Source: an uncultured Collinsella sp.
Lineage (GTDB): Bacteria > Actinomycetota > Coriobacteriia > Coriobacteriales > Coriobacteriaceae
Assembly (NCBI GenBank): GCA_958370785.1
Contig: CATXKN010000001.1
Coordinates: 310,001-374,000, forward strand
Direction: 5' to 3'
DNA: 64,000 bases
Part shown: positions 43,510 to 51,755 of the stretch, in pieces
Position numbering within the stretch: the first letter of the stretch is position 1
Layout: the number at the start of each line of letters is the position of its first letter
The notes under the pieces: model-generated
Seen by the model: only the letters and a program-made list of their open reading frames with translations
What the model was told of the DNA's origin: nothing
Databases searched by the model: none
Position numbers and translations under genes: made by a program

Positions 43510-43538
43510 ACCGTTCACGGCTGAATTTCTACCGATTA
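43510..43538 (-). promoter_or_regulatory. Tandem ACCGTTCA / ACCGATTA, 21 bp apart
   Basis: The words start at 43510 and 43531; the second has one mismatch to the family. The same arrangement occurs before scr, lacA, lacF and the second bgl module. Confidence 0.5.
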
Positions 43539-43570
43539 CCAGATTCTCAAAAAGTGATAAGCGTTGTGTT

Positions 43571-43586
43571 ATGAGTACGTTAACAT
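43571..43586. promoter_or_regulatory. GalR-type operator 2
   Basis: ATGAGTACGTTAACAT, the reverse orientation of operator 1 with a fuller palindrome. Confidence 0.75.
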
Positions 43587-43634
43587 AGCCCGTAACGTGC
43601 GGCATCGTAGATGCTGAGTTCACGCCGCTTCAGA

Positions 43635-43650
43635 TTGTTAACGTACTCAC
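43635..43650. promoter_or_regulatory. GalR-type operator 3
   Basis: TTGTTAACGTACTCAC, 44 bp upstream of the galK start, placed to block galK transcription. Confidence 0.75.
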
Positions 43651-43693
43651 TACGACGGAAAACTCGTCAGTATGCGCCAAGGAAAGGACTCCC

Positions 43694-44899
43694 ATGACCA
43701 CCCCCGACGAAAAGACACTCGCCACGCTCACCAAGCTGTTCGAGGAGGAGTTTGGGCCCATCGGCGATCGCCAGGTGCTCTATGTGCACGCGCCCGGCCG
43801 CTCCGAGATCAGCGGCAACCACACCGACCACGAGGGTGGCCACGTTATCGCCGGCTCGCTCGATGTCGCCGTCGACGGCATCGCCGTGGCAACCGATTCC
43901 AACAAGGTTCGCGTAGCCGACGAGGGCTATCCCACGTTTGAAATCGCGCTCGACACGCTAGACGTTCAGGAGTCCGAGAAGGGCACGTCCGCAAGCCTCG
44001 TCCGCGGCATGGCCCACGAGATTGCAGCCCTTGGCGTTGAGCCCCACGGCTTCGACTTTGCCTTTTCCTGCTCCGTCCCCTCGGGCGGCGGTCTTTCCAG
44101 CTCTGCCGCCGTCGAGGCCGCGTACGGTCGCGCCATGGAAACCCTCTGGGGCGCACCCGCCATCGAGCCCGTCGCGCTCGCGCAGATGAGCCAGCGCACC
44201 GAGAACAACTATTACGGCAAGCCCTGCGGTCTGATGGACCAGGCCGCCGTGTGCCTGGGCGGCCTTGCCTACATGGACTTTGAGGACCAGGCTCAGCCTA
44301 AAACCCAGAAGCTCGAGCTCAACTTTGAGGATCACGGCTATGCGCTCGTGCTCGTTAAGGTCGGTGCCGACCACGTGGCCGCCACCGACGACTACGCCGC
44401 CGTTCCGCGCGAGATGCAGGACGTTGCCGCCGAGTTTGGCAAGGCACGCCTGTGCGAGGTCGACGTTGCCGATTTTGACGCCAAGCTCCCCGAGCTGCGC
44501 GCCAAACTGGGCGACCGTGCCTGCCTGCGCGCCGTTCACTACTGGTACGAGAACGGCCTGGTCGACAAGCGCTGGGCAGCTCTGAACGCCGGCGACATCG
44601 ACCAGTTCCTGGTCCTGACGCGCGAGTCCGGCGCCAGCTCTGCCATGTACCTGCAGAATGTTGTTGCCAAGCTGGGTTCCGAGCAGCCTTCCATGTATGC
44701 CCTGGCGCTGGCCGAGCACGTGCTCGACGGCCGCGGCGCCGTCCGTATCCACGGTGGCGGCTTTGGTGGCACCATCCAGGCCTTCGTGCCGCTCGACCTG
44801 GTCGACACCTTCATTGCCAAGATGAACGGCTGGCTGGGCGAGGGCTCTGCCCGTCACTACGCCATCTCTGACAAGGGGGCTTACGCGGCATGGCTGTAA
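43694..44899 (+). CDS. galK: Galactokinase
   Basis: GHMP kinase phosphorylating galactose in the Leloir pathway. The galactokinase signature GRSEISGNHTDHEGGHV is near residue 34, the ATP loop VPSGGGLSSSAAVE near 132, and the C-terminal HGGGFGGTIQAF near 353. 401 aa is normal. AAGGA lies upstream. Its stop overlaps the start of galT, so the two are coupled. In the first signature a galactokinase normally reads GRVNLIGEHTDY; the changes here are typical of this bacterial subgroup. Confidence 0.94.
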   Translation: MTTPDEKTLATLTKLFEEEFGPIGDRQVLYVHAPGRSEISGNHTDHEGGHVIAGSLDVAVDGIAVATDSNKVRVADEGYPTFEIALDTLDVQESEKGTSASLVRGMAHEIAALGVEPHGFDFAFSCSVPSGGGLSSSAAVEAAYGRAMETLWGAPAIEPVALAQMSQRTENNYYGKPCGLMDQAAVCLGGLAYMDFEDQAQPKTQKLELNFEDHGYALVLVKVGADHVAATDDYAAVPREMQDVAAEFGKARLCEVDVADFDAKLPELRAKLGDRACLRAVHYWYENGLVDKRWAALNAGDIDQFLVLTRESGASSAMYLQNVVAKLGSEQPSMYALALAEHVLDGRGAVRIHGGGFGGTIQAFVPLDLVDTFIAKMNGWLGEGSARHYAISDKGAYAAWL

Positions 44900-46518
44900 T
44901 GACTGACGTGCGCGAGGCCGCACAGAACCTGATCGAGTACGCCATCCACCGATCGATGATCGGCCAGGACGACCGCATCTGGGCATACAACACCATTTTG
45001 GAGTGCATCGGCGCTACGGGGCCCGCGCTCGATATGGCCTGGGCGCTCCAGGTTGAGAAACTCTCGCTCTTGCACCCCGATACCCTGCCCAACTTTGACC
45101 TTGAAGGCACGCTTGCCGCGCTTTCCGAGACCGCCGTTGCCAACGGTGCCGCCGAGGACACAGCATCGGGCCGCGACCGCATCGCCATGCGAATCATGGG
45201 CGTGCTCATGCCGAGGCCTTCGGTTGTAAACGAAGAGTTCAACGGACGTATGGGCGTCAACGAGCCCCGCGCCGCAACCGACTGGTTCTACGGCCTGTGC
45301 TGCGACGCCGGCTACGTGCGCCGTGCCGCCATCGCGCGCAACATCAAATGGAGCACCCCCACCAACTGGGGCGATCTTGAGATCACTATCAACCTGTCCA
45401 AGCCTGAGAAGGACCCGCGCGATATCGCCGCGGCAGGTGTAGCCAAGAACACGGGCGAGAAGTATCCCGCCTGCCAGCTCTGCATCGAAAACGAGGGCTA
45501 TCCCGGACGCTCCGCCGCAGCCGACGGCGGCGCTCACCCCGCCCGCCAGAATCTGCGCGTTATCCCCATCCAGCTCGACGGCGAGCGCTGGGGTTTCCAG
45601 TACAGCCCGTACGCGTACTTTAACGAGCACTGCATTGCCATGAGCTCCGAGCATCGCCCGATGCACGTGGACCGCAAGGGTCTGACCTGTCTGCTCGACT
45701 TTGTCGACCTGTTCCCGCACTACTTTATTGGCTCCAACGCCGACCTGCCCATCGTGGGCGGCTCGATTCTTTCGCACGACCACTTCCAGGGCGGTGCGCA
45801 CGAGTTCCCCATGATGCATGCCGCCGAGGTCTCGCAGTTTAGCGTGCCCGGATTTGACCAGGTCACCGGCACTGTGCTGCAATGGCCGCTCTCGGTGCTG
45901 CGTCTGCGCTCGCATGACCGCGCTCAGCTGCTCGACGCTGCTGAGAAGATTATCCTCGCCTGGCGCGAGTGGACCGATGAGTCGGTGGGCGTTATCGCAC
46001 ACACGGCCGACGGCGTGGCCCACAACACCGTGACGCCCGTCATCCGCCGCGTCGATTCCCGCGGCAATGCCGGCGGCGAGATTTACGAGGCCTACCTGGC
46101 GCTTCGCTGCAATATCACGACCGACGAGCATCCGCTGGGCGTTTTCCATCCGCATGCCGAGTACCACCACATTAAGAAGGAGAACATCGGCCTGATCGAG
46201 GTCATGGGCCTGGCCATTCTGCCGCCGCGCCTGGTTCCCGAGCTTGGCGCTGTCCGTGAGCATCTGCTGGCAGCCAAGGTCGATGCCAGCTACGACCTTG
46301 CCGGTGCGCTCGAGGGCGATGATCTTTGCCGCAGCCACGCCGCATGGGCTGAGGACGTCTTTGCCCGCCGCGCCGACGAGCTTACGGCCGACAACGCCAT
46401 CGATATCCTGCACGAGGAGGTCGGCGTGGTGTTTGGCCACGTGCTCGACAACGCCGGTGTCTTTAAGTGGGACGAGGCAGGACGTGCCGCCCAGCAGCAC
46501 TTTATCGACTCGCTGTAA
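44890..46518 (+). CDS. galT: UDP-glucose--hexose-1-phosphate uridylyltransferase, Firmicutes type
   Basis: 542 aa class II GalT (about 500 aa in Firmicutes, unlike the 350 aa E. coli type). Active-site region GGSILSHDHFQGGAHEFPM near residue 295 and HPHAEYHHIKKENIGLIEV near 418. It converts galactose-1-P and UDP-glucose to UDP-galactose and glucose-1-P. The start at 44890 overlaps galK by 10 nt and has AAGGGGG about 10 nt upstream; an ATG at 44899 is also possible. No galE is in this window. Confidence 0.94.
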   Translation: MAVMTDVREAAQNLIEYAIHRSMIGQDDRIWAYNTILECIGATGPALDMAWALQVEKLSLLHPDTLPNFDLEGTLAALSETAVANGAAEDTASGRDRIAMRIMGVLMPRPSVVNEEFNGRMGVNEPRAATDWFYGLCCDAGYVRRAAIARNIKWSTPTNWGDLEITINLSKPEKDPRDIAAAGVAKNTGEKYPACQLCIENEGYPGRSAAADGGAHPARQNLRVIPIQLDGERWGFQYSPYAYFNEHCIAMSSEHRPMHVDRKGLTCLLDFVDLFPHYFIGSNADLPIVGGSILSHDHFQGGAHEFPMMHAAEVSQFSVPGFDQVTGTVLQWPLSVLRLRSHDRAQLLDAAEKIILAWREWTDESVGVIAHTADGVAHNTVTPVIRRVDSRGNAGGEIYEAYLALRCNITTDEHPLGVFHPHAEYHHIKKENIGLIEVMGLAILPPRLVPELGAVREHLLAAKVDASYDLAGALEGDDLCRSHAAWAEDVFARRADELTADNAIDILHEEVGVVFGHVLDNAGVFKWDEAGRAAQQHFIDSL

Positions 46519-46565
46519 TGATCCCTTGGGGACGGAGGAAAACGGATCATTTCGTCCTCAAGGCA

Positions 46566-46601
46566 ACGGCGCCCGCCGGCAACATCGCCGACGGGCGCCG
46601 T
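46566..46601 (+). terminator. Terminator of galK-galT
   Basis: ACGGCGCCCG at 46566-46575 pairs with CGGGCGCCGT at 46592-46601, followed by TTTTT, about 50 nt past galT. Confidence 0.9.
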
Positions 46602-46610
46602 TTTTGAGTG

Positions 46611-46905
46611 TAGTCATCGGGGACGTTCTTAAACGACTAGTCATTAAAGAACGTCCCCAATGACTACCCCAAGGAATGTCCCAGACTGCCGGCAGAAAAG
46701 GAACGTCCCTAACTGCCGCATCCGGAGCAAGACAACGCCGCAGGTAGAGGACGGACAGCGAGCGGGCCGCATTTGAGACAAGGTGACGCGAAACGAAAGG
46801 GCGCTGACCTTCTGGTCGCGCCCTTGAAGTTGAACGTCAGATTGTCCAAATGCGGCCCGCGCAGCGTCGAGCGGTTACGGCGTTTGGTAAAACGCCGTAA
46901 CTTTA
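46611..46905 (-). repeat. Long dispersed repeat, copy 2 (inverted relative to copy 1)
   Basis: The reverse complement of this segment matches 27142-27432 almost end to end. It includes the GGGGACGTTCTT stem, the GACATTCCTTTTCTGCCGG stretch and the outer TTACGGCGTTT/AAACGCCGTAA hairpin at the lacC stop. A truncated third copy is at 49093-49137. Confidence 0.85.
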
Positions 46906-47838
46906 AAGCTCCGTAACTTCAACGTTGTTGAAGATCTCGTCCCAGCGGTCCATGACCAGATGGCCGGTCTTGGGATCCATGGCGTTGAGCTTGCCGCAGG
47001 TATTGGCGGTCTTGAGCACCGTGACATCGTCGGCACCAGCAGCAATGGCATGCGCAAAGCCGGCGATGGTCGAGTCACCGGAACCCGTCGCGTTCACAGC
47101 CGCAATCGCGGGCGTCTTGGCGCGGAACGCGCGGCCCTCATGGAAGCCCACCGAACCGGCAGCGCCCATCGAGACGACAACCCAGGGAATACCGGCAAAG
47201 CGGTCATCGGCGGCAAGCGCCTCGCGCAGGGCATCGACATCATCGGTCGTAAAGGACGTACCCAGCAGGCCGTTAATCTCGGTCAGGTTGGGCTTTACGA
47301 GCTCAGGCTTAGCGTCGGACTCCAGCGCGGCCTCCAGCGATGCACCCGAGGTGTCGAGCAGCACCTTGGCGCCCGCCTCCTCGGCGATCTTGACGAGCTC
47401 GGCATAGTAGCCGGCATCGACCCCACGCGGCAGCGAGCCCGAAAGCGTCACAACGTCCGCCTTCGCTGCAAGCTCGGCAAACTTGGCCGTAAAGGCCTCG
47501 AGCTCGGCCGGGGCGATCTGCGGACCGCTCTCCAAAAGCTCGGTCTGATTGCCCTCGTGCAGGATATTCAGGCAAATGCGCGTCTCACCGGCGATGGGCA
47601 CAAAGTCGTTCTTGACGCCGTCGGCATCCATAAGCTCAGCCATATAGGCACCCATGTGGCCGCCGAGCAGGCCGGTCGCGAGCACGTCGTCGCCCAGCTG
47701 CAGCAGCACACGGCTCACGTTGAGGCCCTTACCGCCAGCGGTCTTTTCGGGCGTCACGCGGTTAACGTCGTCGATGATCAGCTTGTCGAGTTGATAGCGC
47801 GTATCGATCGACGGGTTCATGGTAACGGTCAGAATCAT
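46903..47838 (-). CDS. lacC: Tagatose-6-phosphate kinase (PfkB family)
   Basis: 311 aa sugar kinase making tagatose-1,6-bisphosphate. The PfkB N-terminal pattern MNPSIDTRYQL and AGGKGLNVSRVL are visible, and the C-terminal catalytic signature NATGSGDSTIAGFAHA is near residue 254. 1-phosphofructokinase is the alternative, but the neighbours lacA and lacB favour LacC. AGGAG lies 6 nt before the ATG at 47838. It lies 53 bp downstream of the lacX-like gene and is followed immediately by the dispersed repeat. Confidence 0.88.
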   Translation of the reverse strand: MILTVTMNPSIDTRYQLDKLIIDDVNRVTPEKTAGGKGLNVSRVLLQLGDDVLATGLLGGHMGAYMAELMDADGVKNDFVPIAGETRICLNILHEGNQTELLESGPQIAPAELEAFTAKFAELAAKADVVTLSGSLPRGVDAGYYAELVKIAEEAGAKVLLDTSGASLEAALESDAKPELVKPNLTEINGLLGTSFTTDDVDALREALAADDRFAGIPWVVVSMGAAGSVGFHEGRAFRAKTPAIAAVNATGSGDSTIAGFAHAIAAGADDVTVLKTANTCGKLNAMDPKTGHLVMDRWDEIFNNVEVTEL

Positions 47839-47891
47839 ATTGAACTCCTGTTCCGGGGCGGCATGACCCGCCCCAAACATACGATAACTCG

Positions 47892-48773
47892 TTAAAGGAT
47901 CTCGATCTCAAAGCCGCGGGTAACGGTCTCCCCCGGCTTGGCAACCAGGCAGCCACGCTTGTGCTCCAGAATATCGTCCTCGTCGGAGCAGGTGGACAGG
48001 CCGCCCCACGGTTCAACAGCCACAAAGTCGCCCTCGGGCTTGCTCCACACAATCAGGTACGGCATATCGGGGAACGTCAGGCGCACGCCCTTGTCCTCAG
48101 TTTTCTTGGTCAGCGTAACCACGCGGCTCTCAAGCACGTCAAAGATGGTCTCCGCGAAGTCGAAGAGTTCGTGGGTAAGCGGCAAGTCGCGGCCGACCAT
48201 CGGGTTCTTGCTGCGATGCTCAACATCAATCAGGCCCGTCGAGGGAACGGCAGTACACAGCTCGTCGGCCTCGCGCTGCTCAAAACGGAGCTCATAGTCG
48301 TCATAGGACTCACCCTCGTCGAGCGGGCACTTAAAGCCGGGGTGACCGCCCACAAAGAATGGCATGTCCTCGGTGCCCTCATTGGTCACCTCGTAGGACA
48401 CGTTCACCTTTTCCGAATCGATCGTGTAACGAGCAACGATCTTAAACGGATACGGGTACTGCTCGAGCAACTCGGCATGGTCGGCAGAGCTTAGGCTCAG
48501 CGCAACCATGTTGTCGCTCTGTTCCTCGAGCTTCCACTCCTGCTTGCGCGCAAAACCGTGGCGGGCGAGCTGTACCTCGCGGCCGCCCATGGTCATTGCG
48601 TGACCGTCACGAAGGCCGCCGCAGATCGGGAAGCAAATGGGTGCCTGGCCCGACCAGACCGCCGGGTCGCCCTGCCACAGGTACTCGCGACCGTTGGCTT
48701 TAATCGAAGTGAACGATCCGCCAGCCGTGCTCAGTGCCACACGAATAGAACCGTTATCAAGAACAAACTCCAT
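47892..48773 (-). CDS. lacX: Aldose 1-epimerase family protein (LacX-like)
   Basis: 293 aa galactose-mutarotase-like protein. Features are the early FTSIKANGREYLWQGDP, the RHGFARKQEW region with a conserved His, the GGHPGFKCPL region, and the C-terminal WSKPEGDFVAVEPW. LacX-type epimerases occur in tagatose-6-phosphate operons and may interconvert sugar-phosphate anomers. The ATG at 48773 has AAGGAG 9 nt upstream. It lies between lacB and lacC but is separated from lacB by 368 bp. Confidence 0.85.
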   Translation of the reverse strand: MEFVLDNGSIRVALSTAGGSFTSIKANGREYLWQGDPAVWSGQAPICFPICGGLRDGHAMTMGGREVQLARHGFARKQEWKLEEQSDNMVALSLSSADHAELLEQYPYPFKIVARYTIDSEKVNVSYEVTNEGTEDMPFFVGGHPGFKCPLDEGESYDDYELRFEQREADELCTAVPSTGLIDVEHRSKNPMVGRDLPLTHELFDFAETIFDVLESRVVTLTKKTEDKGVRLTFPDMPYLIVWSKPEGDFVAVEPWGGLSTCSDEDDILEHKRGCLVAKPGETVTRGFEIEIL

Positions 48774-48860
48774 GGGAATCTTCTCCTTCACATATCATCT
48801 TGCACGATCCATTGCGAACGCCGTGCCTTTAGCACAAAGGTAATGAGGCGGCGCCGCACG

Positions 48861-48873
48861 CAAAAGAACAATG
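48861..48873 (-). promoter_or_regulatory. Possible LacR box before lacX
   Basis: On the minus strand CATTGTTCTTTTG, sharing TTGTTCTTTT with sites before lacA and lacF, about 90 bp upstream of lacX. Nothing else is seen in 48774-49092. Confidence 0.4.
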
Positions 48874-49092
48874 CACGCCAAGCCCGCCAAGCCAATTGGG
48901 CTGATAGAAAACTGGCCCGCGCCCCCTCACAGAAACGCGAGCCGTCAATTGAAAAGCTTCAAATCGCCAAGTACAGCCAAGAGCGAAGCACTCAAGCCAA
49001 GCAAGCAAACGTGTTATCGGAGCAGCTCGCCGTACCAGAACGCTTCGCAACAACAGCGGTAACCCCACAGGCACCCTCAACGTCAGCGAGCG

Positions 49093-49137
49093 GCGCGCAG
49101 CGTCGACCCGTTACGCGGTTTGGCAAAACCGCGTAAC
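49093..49137 (-). repeat. Truncated dispersed-repeat copy and hairpin after lacB
   Basis: GTTACGCGGTTT and AAACCGCGTAAC form a perfect stem directly past the lacB stop, followed by a CGCGCAGCG-type stretch as in copies 1 and 2. It probably works as a terminator. Confidence 0.7.
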
Positions 49138-49141
49138 CTCC

Positions 49142-49666
49142 TTAGTCGTGGTATTCGCCGCGGTCCCACTTCTCGAGGAACTCGTCAAAGAAGTGCGGGT
49201 CAGCCTGAGCCTCGGCGTCGGCCTTATTGCAGGCATCGATCTTGGCGATCAGGGCATCGTGCTCGGGGGTCTTCTCGTAGGGCTCCTCCAGGAAGGCAAG
49301 CATGATATCGGCCATCAGGAACTCGCCGGTGATCTTGCCGCCAAAGCCCACGATGTTGGCGTTGAGCTCACGACGGGCATAGAGGGCAGAGGTCATGTCG
49401 CGAACCAGGGCGCAGCGGGCGCCGGGAACCTTGTTGACGGCGTTGGTGATGCCAATGCCGGTGCCGCACAGGGCCACGCCAAAGTCGGCCTTGCCGCTGG
49501 CAACAGCCTCGCCCACGGCCTTACCGTAGATGGGATAGTGCGTACGGGTGTGGCTGTAGGTGCCGCAGTCGAGCACCTTGTAGCCAGCCTGCTCCAGGCG
49601 GTCGGCCAGATAGATCTTCTCGTCCGTAACGATATGGTCGCAACCGATTGCGATGGTCTTCTTCAT
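49142..49666 (-). CDS. lacB: Galactose-6-phosphate isomerase subunit LacB
   Basis: 174 aa member of the RpiB/LacAB family. GCDHIVTDEK opens the protein, CGTGIGITNAVNKVPG carries the catalytic Cys region, and the C-terminal DPHFFDEFLEKWDRGEYHD is the hallmark of LacB in staphylococci and streptococci. With LacA it isomerises galactose-6-P to tagatose-6-P, implying PTS import of lactose or galactose. It lies 63 bp downstream of lacA. Confidence 0.95.
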   Translation of the reverse strand: MKKTIAIGCDHIVTDEKIYLADRLEQAGYKVLDCGTYSHTRTHYPIYGKAVGEAVASGKADFGVALCGTGIGITNAVNKVPGARCALVRDMTSALYARRELNANIVGFGGKITGEFLMADIMLAFLEEPYEKTPEHDALIAKIDACNKADAEAQADPHFFDEFLEKWDRGEYHD

Positions 49667-49729
49667 CAGAACGTCCTTTCGTCTGAATTCACAAGTTGAG
49701 GTAGAAGTTCGAGTTCTCGGTGGCTCTCG

Positions 49730-50158
49730 TTAGGCCATCTTGTTGAGCATGTCGACACGGATCTGGTGACGGCCGCCGGCGTACTGTGCACGCAGGAACT
49801 CGCGGGCGATCTTCTTGGCGACCTCGGTGCCCACAACGCCCGGGCCCATGGTGACCATGCGCGAGCCGTTGTGCTCGCGGGTCATGTAGGCGGAACGCTC
49901 GTCGGAAATGTTGGCGACGACCATACCCTTGATCTTGACGGCGGCCATATAGGAGCCGACGCCGTACTTATCGAATGCGAAGCCCTGGGAATCCTTGTGC
50001 TCCAGCAGGTCCTTGGCAACAGCGGTCGCGGAATCGACAAAGTCCGCGGCAGGGGTCTCGGAATAGTCGACGACCTCGTGACCGTCGGCGATGAGCATCT
50101 CCTTGATGGACTCCTTCATCGACATACCGTCGGCATCGGAAGCGATTACAACCCTCAT
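49730..50158 (-). CDS. lacA: Galactose-6-phosphate isomerase subunit LacA
   Basis: 142 aa partner of LacB. ASDADGMSMKESIKEML opens the protein, DKYGVGSYMAA replaces the catalytic Cys motif, and HNGSRMVTMG and GRHQIRVDMLNKM close it, all typical of LacA. It is the first gene of the minus-strand lac operon. Two A/T-rich inverted repeats of LacR type and a paired ACCGTTT word lie upstream. Confidence 0.94.
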   Translation of the reverse strand: MRVVIASDADGMSMKESIKEMLIADGHEVVDYSETPAADFVDSATAVAKDLLEHKDSQGFAFDKYGVGSYMAAVKIKGMVVANISDERSAYMTREHNGSRMVTMGPGVVGTEVAKKIAREFLRAQYAGGRHQIRVDMLNKMA

Positions 50159-50252
50159 GACATCCTCCTTGAGAGATACGCAGGTGCGTAGTTTCTGTTT
50201 GGAAGTGTTGAATCGCGTTCAGGTCCGGGCATCTGAATGTGCGGTTCTTCAC

Positions 50253-50272
50253 TGTTCATGTTTATTTGAACA
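50253..50272. promoter_or_regulatory. LacR-type inverted repeat 1 before lacA
   Basis: TGTTCA at 50253-50258 and TGAACA at 50267-50272 around 8 bp, about 95 bp upstream of lacA. Confidence 0.55.
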
Positions 50273-50308
50273 CATTCGAACATAAACTGCAACAACTATT
50301 TGTTTATC

Positions 50309-50328
50309 TTTGTTCTTTTTTGAACAAA
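50309..50328. promoter_or_regulatory. LacR-type inverted repeat 2 before lacA
   Basis: TTTGTTC-tttttt-GAACAAA. The stretch TGTTCTTTTTTG recurs exactly on the minus strand before lacF at 52182-52196. Confidence 0.65.
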
Positions 50329-50329
50329 T

Positions 50330-50358
50330 ACCGTTTACGGATGATTGCTGACCGTTTG
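50330..50358 (-). promoter_or_regulatory. Tandem ACCGTTTA / ACCGTTTG, 21 bp apart
   Basis: The words start at 50330 and 50351. They lie 170-200 bp upstream of lacA, adjoining the LacR-type repeat. Confidence 0.55.
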
Positions 50359-50398
50359 AGCCGGGCGCGAACGTAGCGACCATGTGTTCAACAAACAA

Positions 50399-50431
50399 AA
50401 GGGCGACCGAGAACATGTCTCGGCCGCCCTT
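50399..50431 (-). terminator. Terminator of the membrane-protein gene
   Basis: On the minus strand AAGGGCGGCCGAGA pairs with TCTCGGTCGCCCTT and is followed by TTTG, 35 nt past the stop at 50466. Confidence 0.8.
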
Positions 50432-50465
50432 CTCACGGTTAATCTTCCAAAGATCGCTTTGCCGC

Positions 50466-51497
50466 CTACTCAGACTGCCCGCTCTTCTTGGCATGTCTGG
50501 ACGGAGCGCTCAAGAAACGACCCGTCAGATAGTTCGCGGGACCGGAGATATCGATCCCCAGTAGCACGTGTCCTAGCCATAGGAACGCCACGAGCACCAG
50601 TAGAGGAATCACACACGAGGTCACGATCATCACAATGACGCCTTCGATGAGGTCGGTCACCTGCTGCACGATCTCGTCGGTCATCTGCTTGGCACCACTG
50701 GTTACCGACGTAACAAGGCTCGATGCCCCATCGGTCAACTGCTCGAGCACGTTTTTGGACTCCGTGGCCTCAGATTTTTTCTTGTTCGATTTTGAGCTGG
50801 TCTCGGCTGACTTGTCCGTGGTATCGGTCTTTTCCGCAGCGTCCGCAGCCTTTTGCTCAGCTTGCTCAATACTTACGCGATACGTTTCATCGACCTTCTG
50901 CGACACCCATACGCTCGCAGGCACGAGCGCCATGCCGATCACGGCAACCACCAGCACGCGTGTCGCCACACGGCGCAGGACAGCGCTCGTGCTCCAGCGC
51001 CCGTGAATGCCGAGCGACACCGCAAAGAGCACTAACGCAAACGGGATTAAGATGCCCAGGCCAATCGACCACAAAATCGTGAGCAAATATTTCTCTAGGT
51101 ATAGCACGGCAAGCACGATACCAAGGTTGCCTGAAAGCTGTGCGAGCTGCTCGGCAACCGGCGTTCCCGTATCACCCGGCAGCGCGGTAATGCCCGCAGA
51201 CAGCGCCACGCACGAGGTCGTGAGCGCCAAAACATTGCCCTTCTTTTGATCGATGACCTCGATGGTGGAGTCCCAAGTCTTGGTATCGGCGAAATGCGGT
51301 CGCGCTACAAAGCCCGACAGCAACGCCAGCACCACGAGCGCAACGATAATACCGATCTGCAGCTTTTTGTTTGCGCACACGACATCGGACAGGCTGGGCT
51401 GCAGCTCGGTTACCGTCGTGTGCTCGGTTATCTGGACAGGACGCCCATGAGCCATCTCGTGCGCGTCTCTTTTTTGTATTGACCCGTTATCCGGCAT
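50466..51497 (-). CDS. Hypothetical multi-pass membrane protein
   Basis: 343 aa, no family recognised. An N-terminal cytoplasmic stretch of about 45 residues is followed by a membrane segment near 48-65, a short outer part, two segments near 120-165, a segment near 178-198, a Lys/Ser/Thr/Glu-rich low-complexity hydrophilic region at about 215-255, and a final long hydrophobic segment near 285-312. GAGGAGG stands 7 nt before the ATG. It sits between lacA and lacF on the same strand but has its own terminator; no link to sugar use is evident. Confidence 0.75.
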   Translation of the reverse strand: MPDNGSIQKRDAHEMAHGRPVQITEHTTVTELQPSLSDVVCANKKLQIGIIVALVVLALLSGFVARPHFADTKTWDSTIEVIDQKKGNVLALTTSCVALSAGITALPGDTGTPVAEQLAQLSGNLGIVLAVLYLEKYLLTILWSIGLGILIPFALVLFAVSLGIHGRWSTSAVLRRVATRVLVVAVIGMALVPASVWVSQKVDETYRVSIEQAEQKAADAAEKTDTTDKSAETSSKSNKKKSEATESKNVLEQLTDGASSLVTSVTSGAKQMTDEIVQQVTDLIEGVIVMIVTSCVIPLLVLVAFLWLGHVLLGIDISGPANYLTGRFLSAPSRHAKKSGQSE

Positions 51498-51614
51498 TTG
51501 GATACCTCCTCAGTCCGGCGTTTAATGCGAAAGGAAGTATACCCACCGAGCAAAAATCGAACGGGAGGACGAACGGAGCGCAACTAGACTGTCCCCAATG
51601 ACTATCTCGGGATG

Positions 51615-51681
51615 AGTTGCGGTGGAATAGGGATTGTTTTGCGCCCGCCGGCCCCTATTCAGTCCCTATTCCACCGCAACT
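51615..51681. repeat. Hairpin repeat of the ttgcggtggaatag type, copy 2
   Basis: Arms 51615-51633 and 51663-51681 pair perfectly over 19 bp. The same arm core occurs at 9709-9775; loops differ. Confidence 0.8.
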
Positions 51682-51695
51682 TGGAGGAGGACAGA

Positions 51696-51728
51696 AAAAG
51701 CTCTGCCGCGGGTAGCGGCAGAGCTTTT
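51696..51728 (-). terminator. Terminator of lacF
   Basis: AAAAGCTCTGCCGC at 51696-51709 pairs with GCGGCAGAGCTTTT at 51715-51728, about 28 nt past the lacF stop. Confidence 0.9.
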
Positions 51729-51755
51729 GGAAGGGGACTTGGTTGTGAGGGCTCG

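Noticed and set aside
44881..46500. 539-codon minus-strand frame opposite galT
   Set aside because: Antisense shadow of galT; no independent start signal or family match.
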